Assembly: GCA_964446285.1 (NCBI GenBank)
Contig: CAYUNT010000077.1
Span: 1-18,949, forward strand
DNA: 18,949 bases
Source: CAYUNT01 sp964446285
Lineage (GTDB): Bacteria > Sumerlaeota > Sumerlaeia > SLMS01 > CAYUNT01
Direction: 5' to 3'
Both the position numbers and the translations under genes were made by a program. The notes beneath the pieces were generated by a model. That model was not told where the DNA came from, ran no database searches, and saw only the letters and a list, made by a program, of their open reading frames with translations. Positions 14,629 through 18,949 of the stretch are shown piece after piece (position 1 is the first letter of the stretch; each line of letters begins with the position of its first letter).

Positions 14629-16101
14629 TTTGAGGGTTTCAGGCGCATAAAGCAAGGTGCGGCGCAGGCGGCGAAGCTCTTCGATTTCACCGGAAGCGAG
14701 AATCTCCTCGACCCTGCGGCGGGCGGTTTCCCCTAAGGGCGGGCGCGCGGCGGCGGCCAGGCGGCGGATTTCCCCGGGGAGCAAAAGTCTTTCGGCGCGA
14801 ACCATCAGGTCGGCCAACGTGGCAGGATTGGATAGGCGCCTCTTTTGCGCGGAGGCAGCCGCCGCTTTCACTTCTGCATCCAACGCGGCTCGTAAACTGC
14901 GCAACTCCTCGATGGCCGCAAAGGGCGAAACGGCATTGTCCGGGTTCGCATTGGCCGCCAGATACAATTGCGCGTCGAGTTCGCGCACAAGCGCTTCGGC
15001 GCGGGGCTGCAACGCTCGGGCCAGTTCGGAGCGTTCGGAGTTCACTCGCCATCGCGCCGCCGCCAGCCCCGCAATAATCGCGATAACCGGCACGGCGGCC
15101 AGCGCGCCGATGAGCAAACCGCGCCGCAGCCGCCTCGCCCCCGGCGGACGATACCCGCCGCGCAACAGCGCCTCTTCGCAGGCCTCGCGCATTTGCTGCG
15201 CATCGAGAAAGCGCCTGTTGGGCTGCGGATCGAGGGCGCGTGCGAGCGCCGCGCGCGTCGCCGCCGTTACGTCCGGGCGCAATTGCTCGACTGGCGTCAA
15301 CTCGCCCACCGAGGCGCGCTCGATCACTTCCTGGTCCGTCGTCGCCCCGCTATGCGGACGTTCGGCGGTCAGCATAAACCGCAGGCACAGCCCCACGCTG
15401 TAAATATCCGTGCGCGGTGTGGCGGCCTGGCCCAGCGCCTGTTCGGGCGCCATGAACGACGGCGTGCCGACCACTTGGCCGACATCGAGCATCGCTTCGG
15501 GGCGGTTGGCCGCCAGGCCAAAATCCACCACGCGCGGACTGCCGTCGCGCCCCAGGAGGATGTTTTCCGGTTTGATGTCGCGGTGCAGCAGCCCGGCGCG
15601 GTGGGCGGCCTCGACGCCCCTCAACACCCCGATGGCCAGCAGCAGCGCCTCGCGTTCGGGCAGCGGGCCGCGGCGTTCGACGAGTTTCGCCAGCGACTCG
15701 CCCTCGACGTATTCCATGAGGATGAAAACCAGTTCGCCGCGCTCGATGACGTCGTGCACCTGGACGATGTGTTCGTGGGTGAACTGGGCGAGGATTTGCG
15801 CCTCGCGAAGGAAGGCCGTGCGCGCCGCCGGGTCCGTTGCCCCGCCCGTGCCGGCCGCCGCCCCCGCGCCGGGCAGCATGGCCTTGATGGCGAGCGGGCG
15901 CTGCAGGCGTTCATCCTGCGCCAGAAACACGACGCCGTTGCCGCCCTTGCCCAGGACGCTTTGGATGCGGATGCCCGACGGGGCGAGGAGTTCGCGGGCG
16001 GCTTCGAGCAAATCGGGAATGGCGCGCGCCGCCTGGCGCGAACGCTTTTGCGCCTCCTGGATGATCGACTCCTCGAGCCGCGCCGTTACATTTGCATCCA
16101 T
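14626..16101 (-). CDS. Membrane-anchored Ser/Thr protein kinase (Hanks type, 491 aa)
   Basis: It phosphorylates Ser/Thr on unknown partners. All kinase motifs are present: Gly loop GKGGNG (51-56), Lys73 in AIK, Glu100 in LREAQIL, hinge MEYVEGE, catalytic loop HRDIKPEN (173-180) with D175, K177 and N180, DFG (193-195), and APE (218-220). Residues 1-40 form a charged helix. A single membrane segment (about 327-349, GLLIGALAAVPVIAIIAGLAAA) follows an Arg-rich stop, so the kinase is cytoplasmic and residues 350-491 should face the periplasm. That tail is helical, Ala/Arg/Glu-rich and perhaps coiled coil, with no PASTA, WD40, TPR or other known sensor repeat. The start ATG at 16101 has no clear ribosome site. 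The gene is alone, with no phosphatase or FHA gene nearby. Confidence 0.93.
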   Translation of the reverse strand: MDANVTARLEESIIQEAQKRSRQAARAIPDLLEAARELLAPSGIRIQSVLGKGGNGVVFLAQDERLQRPLAIKAMLPGAGAAAGTGGATDPAARTAFLREAQILAQFTHEHIVQVHDVIERGELVFILMEYVEGESLAKLVERRGPLPEREALLLAIGVLRGVEAAHRAGLLHRDIKPENILLGRDGSPRVVDFGLAANRPEAMLDVGQVVGTPSFMAPEQALGQAATPRTDIYSVGLCLRFMLTAERPHSGATTDQEVIERASVGELTPVEQLRPDVTAATRAALARALDPQPNRRFLDAQQMREACEEALLRGGYRPPGARRLRRGLLIGALAAVPVIAIIAGLAAARWRVNSERSELARALQPRAEALVRELDAQLYLAANANPDNAVSPFAAIEELRSLRAALDAEVKAAAASAQKRRLSNPATLADLMVRAERLLLPGEIRRLAAAARPPLGETARRRVEEILASGEIEELRRLRRTLLYAPETLK

Positions 16102-16145
16102 TGCGTTGCCTGTGTGCTGCCTGGCTTTGCCTTGTTTGGGCTAGG

Positions 16146-16184
16146 TTTTTCTGCCCACTCCGTGTCGTGAAGCGGGCAGAAAAA
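16146..16184. other. Perfect 11-bp inverted repeat in the kinase leader region
   Basis: TTTTTCTGCCC (16146-16156) and GGGCAGAAAAA (16174-16184) are exact reverse complements with a 17-base loop. It reads the same on both strands, so neither strand has a U-tract after the stem. It therefore does not look like an ordinary terminator. It sits 45 bp upstream of the kinase start and directly abuts the 27-bp repeat. Confidence 0.75.
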
Positions 16185-16211
16185 GCGCGAGTGCGGAGCC
16201 TCGCGATCCCA
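16185..16211 (-). repeat. 27-bp hairpin repeat, copy 2 (inverted)
   Basis: This is the exact reverse complement of 14535-14561. Identity ends sharply on both sides: AGATGC versus AAAAGC on one flank, CCCAAAC versus CCCAGCC on the other. Confidence 0.85.
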
Positions 16212-16469
16212 GCCGGAAAGTCCACTTGGGTTGGGGCTGGTTTCGAGCAGGCTTTTTCTTGCCCATCCGCGTTGATACTTTGCCTCGATGAATCCTTCCT
16301 TCTCAACGGATTCTTCATCCCGGCGTGATTCCGCAATGAAGCGAAAGGAAAGGACGGGTTGAATCCGCGGGGCGCCGAAAACGCCCCTTGAGGGTCTGCG
16401 GCGAATGAGGGCAAATTCTCGGATGGAGGCGGGGCCGCGGAACTCCCCGGAAAGCGGGCGCGTTCCCCA

Positions 16470-16546
16470 GTTTGTAGTTCAAACTTTAGTTTGCTTTTTG
16501 CATTTCGTGATCGCCCCAAGAGCAATCTGAAAATTGAACTACAAAC
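16470..16546. repeat. Inverted repeat with 13-bp arms, small MITE-like element
   Basis: GTTTGTAGTTCAA (16470-16482) and TTGAACTACAAAC (16534-16546) are exact reverse complements, 77 bp end to end. An inner CAAAC/GTTTG pair is near the left arm. It contains no gene. The AT-rich arms contrast with the GC-rich surroundings, as in an inserted element. Confidence 0.7.
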
Positions 16547-16719
16547 CTATGGGATTTTCAGGAGTTCCCGGAGTGAGGACGGGAAGGGGCGAAATTTGGC
16601 AGTATTGCGAGGGACTGGGCGGGGCGAGGCGGGATGGAGCGCGAGGGAACGGGATGGAACGGGGCGGATCGGATTGCCTGTCACACATGGAGGATTCGGT
16701 GGGATTGTCATTGAGCGAA

Positions 16720-18735
16720 ATGCCGGAGTTGCGGCGCGAGGGGAAATTTCGGCTGGCGGGCGAGTTTCAGCCTGCGGGAGATCAGCCCCAGGCCATCGAC
16801 CAATTGGTCGCGGGCGTGGAGGCGGGCGCGCCCGCGCAGGTGCTTCTCGGCGTCACGGGTTCGGGCAAAACCTACACGATGGCGAACGTTATCGCGCGCA
16901 CCAACCGCCCGGCGCTCGTCCTGGCGCACAACAAAACCCTCGCCGCGCAACTCTACCGCGAATTCCGCGACTTTTTCCCGGAAAACGCCGTCGAATACTT
17001 CGTTTCCTACTACGACTACTATCAGCCCGAGGCTTATATCCCCTCGACGGACACCTATATCGAAAAAGACTCTTCAGTGAACGAGGAGTTGGACAAACTG
17101 CGCCTCTCGGCAACGAAATCGCTCCTCGAACGCCGCGATGTGGTGGTGGTCGCGTCGGTGTCGTGCATCTACGGCATTGGCTCGCCGCAGGACTTTTTCC
17201 ACATGGTTTTGTTCCTGCGCGAGGGCGAAACAGACCCGCGCGACTCCGTATTGCGCCGTCTGGTGGATATTCAATATCAACGAAATGATATGGATTTTGC
17301 GCGCGGTGTGTTTCGCGTGCGCGGCGATGTTGTGGATGTGTATCCCGCCTATGAAGAACGCAGCGCCATCCGCATCGAGTGGTTTGGCGACCAGATCGAC
17401 GCGCTTTGGGAAATCGATCCGATTTCTGGCGCCAAACGCCACCGCCTGCGCCGCGTGGCAATTTTCCCGACGACGGTCTATGTGACCTCGCGCGAAAACC
17501 TCGAACGCGCAATGGGCGACATCCGCGCCGAACTCGAAGAGCGAGTGCGCGAGCTCGAAAACGCGGGCAAACTCCTCGAGGCGCAGCGCATCCGCCAGCG
17601 CACGGAATACGACTTGGAAATGATGCGCGAGACGGGCGCGTGCATGGGGATTGAGAACTATTCGCGCCATCTGACGGGCCGCAAACCGGGCGAGCCGCCC
17701 TACACGCTCATCGACTATTTTCCCGAGGATTTCCTTCTGTTTATTGACGAAAGCCACATGTCCGTGCCGCAGGTGCGCGGGATGTATCTGGGCGACCGCT
17801 CGCGCAAGCAAACGCTGATCGAATATGGGTTTCGGCTTCCCTCGGCGCTGGACAACCGCCCGTTGCGTTTCGAGGAATTCGCGCAGCGCATCCATCAGGT
17901 GATTTTTGTTTCCGCAACGCCCGCCAACTACGAACTCGAACGGACGGAAGGGCGCGTGGTCGAACAGATCATCCGCCCGACGGGCTTGATCGATCCGGCG
18001 ATCGAGGTGCGCCCCGTGGCCTCGCAGGTGGACGATTTGCTGGGTGAAATCCGCGACCGCGCCGCGAAAAATCAACGCGTCCTCGTCACGACGCTCACCA
18101 AGCGATTTTCCGAGGAACTGACCGAGTATTACACGGAACTCGGCGTGCGATGCCGTTACATGCACTCGGACATCGACGCAATCGAGCGCGCGGAATTGAT
18201 CCGCGATTTGCGCCTGGGGCAATTCGACGTGCTCATCGGCATCAACTTGCTTCGCGAGGGGCTGGACCTGCCCGAAGTCTCTCTCGTGGCCGTGCTCGAC
18301 GCGGACAAGGAAGGGTTCCTGCGGTCGGCGGTGTCGCTGATTCAGACCGTGGGGCGGGCAGCGAGAAACCTTGATGGGCGCGTGATTTTATACGCGGACA
18401 CGATCACGGATTCGATGCGCCGCTGCATCGACGAAACGGCCCGCCGGCGCGCCCTGCAGGAGGAATTCAACCGCGAGCATGGCATTACGGCGCGTTCGAT
18501 CCAGAAGGGCGTGAAGACACTGATCGAAAACTCCGCAGCCGAAGCCGATTACTTCGAACCCACGAGTGTTGTGGCGGAAGATGGCGTGTCGTATGGATCG
18601 CGCGGGGAAATGCAGCGCCGCGTGGAGGATTTGCGCAAACGGATGCGCCAGGCGGCCAACGCGCTCGAATTCGAGGAGGCCGCCCGCCTGCGCGACGAAA
18701 TGCTCGCCCTGCAGCGGAAATTGGTGGAGATGTGA
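16720..18735 (+). CDS. uvrB: UvrABC system protein B, excision-repair helicase subunit
   Basis: UvrB is the damage-verifying ATPase that accepts damaged DNA from UvrA and recruits UvrC. From the 16720 start (671 aa; E. coli has 673): EFQPAGDQPQAI at the N-terminus, Walker A GVTGSGKT (44-51), beta-hairpin YYDYYQPEAYIPSTDTY (97-113), motif SVSCIYGIGSP, Walker B FIDESH (341-346), SATPANYE, motif V/VI region REGLDLPEVSL and TVGRAARN (543-550), and a C-terminal UVR domain (635-670) that contacts UvrC. All key residues are present. The frame extends upstream and ATGs at 16687 and 16654 are alternatives. The 16654 ATG has a GAGGG ribosome site, but 16720 fits the family N-terminus best. No uvrA or uvrC is in the window. 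Confidence 0.97.
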   Translation: MPELRREGKFRLAGEFQPAGDQPQAIDQLVAGVEAGAPAQVLLGVTGSGKTYTMANVIARTNRPALVLAHNKTLAAQLYREFRDFFPENAVEYFVSYYDYYQPEAYIPSTDTYIEKDSSVNEELDKLRLSATKSLLERRDVVVVASVSCIYGIGSPQDFFHMVLFLREGETDPRDSVLRRLVDIQYQRNDMDFARGVFRVRGDVVDVYPAYEERSAIRIEWFGDQIDALWEIDPISGAKRHRLRRVAIFPTTVYVTSRENLERAMGDIRAELEERVRELENAGKLLEAQRIRQRTEYDLEMMRETGACMGIENYSRHLTGRKPGEPPYTLIDYFPEDFLLFIDESHMSVPQVRGMYLGDRSRKQTLIEYGFRLPSALDNRPLRFEEFAQRIHQVIFVSATPANYELERTEGRVVEQIIRPTGLIDPAIEVRPVASQVDDLLGEIRDRAAKNQRVLVTTLTKRFSEELTEYYTELGVRCRYMHSDIDAIERAELIRDLRLGQFDVLIGINLLREGLDLPEVSLVAVLDADKEGFLRSAVSLIQTVGRAARNLDGRVILYADTITDSMRRCIDETARRRALQEEFNREHGITARSIQKGVKTLIENSAAEADYFEPTSVVAEDGVSYGSRGEMQRRVEDLRKRMRQAANALEFEEAARLRDEMLALQRKLVEM

Positions 18736-18949
18736 TCGGTCAGAAGGCTTGATATGTGAGCCTCGAAGAGGCTCAAGAAGATAGCCTGGGGTGGAGCGAA
18801 GCGGAACCCCAGGAAGGCGATGTTGAGAATCGGGCGCCCCGAAGGCGGCGCGAGAATATCTCGGATTATCCTTTTGCGGATAGGAAATTCACTCGCGCCG
18901 CCGCCAATCCGCCCGCCGCGTGGCCGACCTCTTCGACAGGCTGGTCATA
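18736..18949 (+). repeat. Compound intergenic hairpin repeat after uvrB
   Basis: GAGCCTC-GAA-GAGGCTC (18758-18774) is a perfect 7-bp stem. CCTGGGGT / ACCCCAGG (18785-18792 with 18806-18813) is a perfect 8-bp stem around GGAGCGAAGCGGA. GGCGGCGCGAG / CTCGCGCCGCC (18844-18854 with 18892-18902) is a perfect 11-bp stem that encloses a TATCC/GGATA hairpin. The first two resemble hairpin pairs recurrent between genes in Planctomycetes and related genomes, by my recollection. No stem has a T-tract. No convincing gene is visible up to the window edge. Confidence 0.7.

Larger units (their letters stand above)
16102..16719. other. Spacer between divergent kinase and uvrB genes
   Basis: It carries an 11-bp inverted repeat (16146-16184), the second 27-bp hairpin copy (16185-16211), a GGGGCG/CGCCCC stem (16369-16387) and a 13-bp inverted repeat (16470-16546). 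No promoter with good -35 and -10 spacing was found for either gene. The uvrB frame is open back to 16534, but that part is low-complexity Gly/Arg. Confidence 0.6.

Noticed and set aside
14373..14629. Short frames on both strands between the secreted protein and the kinase
   Set aside because: They translate the 27-bp repeat and the CACAACTCAC array; no ribosome sites.
14968..16170. 400-codon plus-strand frame opposite the kinase
   Set aside because: It is the antisense shadow of the kinase; the kinase frame carries every catalytic motif.
16534..16719. N-terminal extension of UvrB
   Set aside because: It is Gly/Arg low complexity, begins inside an inverted repeat and is absent from the UvrB family. 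A later start at 16720 fits the family length.
18820..18949. Possible start of a new plus-strand gene at the window edge
   Set aside because: The AGGAAGG is only 2 nt from the ATG, and the frame runs through hairpin arms. There is too little sequence to support a gene.

Overview
The window looks like chromosomal DNA from an uncultured, GC-rich, Gram-negative-type bacterium. Supporting traits are long secreted modular proteins, Thr/Ser-Pro linkers, a dockerin-like C-terminus, a membrane Ser/Thr kinase, and intergenic regions full of dispersed hairpin repeats. That mix suggests a candidate phylum such as Sumerlaeota or Hydrogenedentota, or a PVC relative. This assignment is inference; only uvrB is a usable phylogenetic marker here. 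No tRNA, rRNA, CRISPR array, transposase or phage gene was seen.

Layout. (1) 1-461: 3' end of a secreted protein with an 8-residue Thr/Ser-Pro repeat linker, a TSP3-like Ca-binding segment and a dockerin-like pair of Ca loops. (2) 462-1872: about 1.4 kb of mostly non-coding DNA with a diverged direct repeat, a cluster of stem-loops, one possible 43-aa ORF, paired 12-bp direct repeats, a TTGACA-N17-TATCCT promoter and a foldable leader. (3) 1873-11499: one giant gene (3208 aa) for a secreted beta-helix/cadherin-like surface protein. (4) 11500-13240: a spacer with a possible 38-aa ORF, then an unrecognised 450-aa Pro/Ala-rich cytoplasmic protein. (5) 13277-14205: a terminator and a small secreted jelly-roll-like protein on the minus strand. 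(6) 14626-16101: a membrane-anchored Ser/Thr protein kinase, minus strand, bracketed by two inverted copies of a 27-bp hairpin repeat. (7) 16720-18735: uvrB. (8) 18736-18949: a compound hairpin repeat and no convincing gene.

The genes do not form an obvious operon. Spacers are long and strands alternate. The giant protein, the dockerin-like protein and the 287-aa protein all point to an extensive exported or cell-surface repertoire. uvrB is housekeeping. The kinase could signal envelope state, but nothing in the sequence links it to a neighbour. I do not see a clear new defence or mobile system. The points most worth a second look are the architecture of the giant gene, its upstream regulatory region, the 27-bp inverted pair around the kinase, and the unrecognised 450-aa protein.
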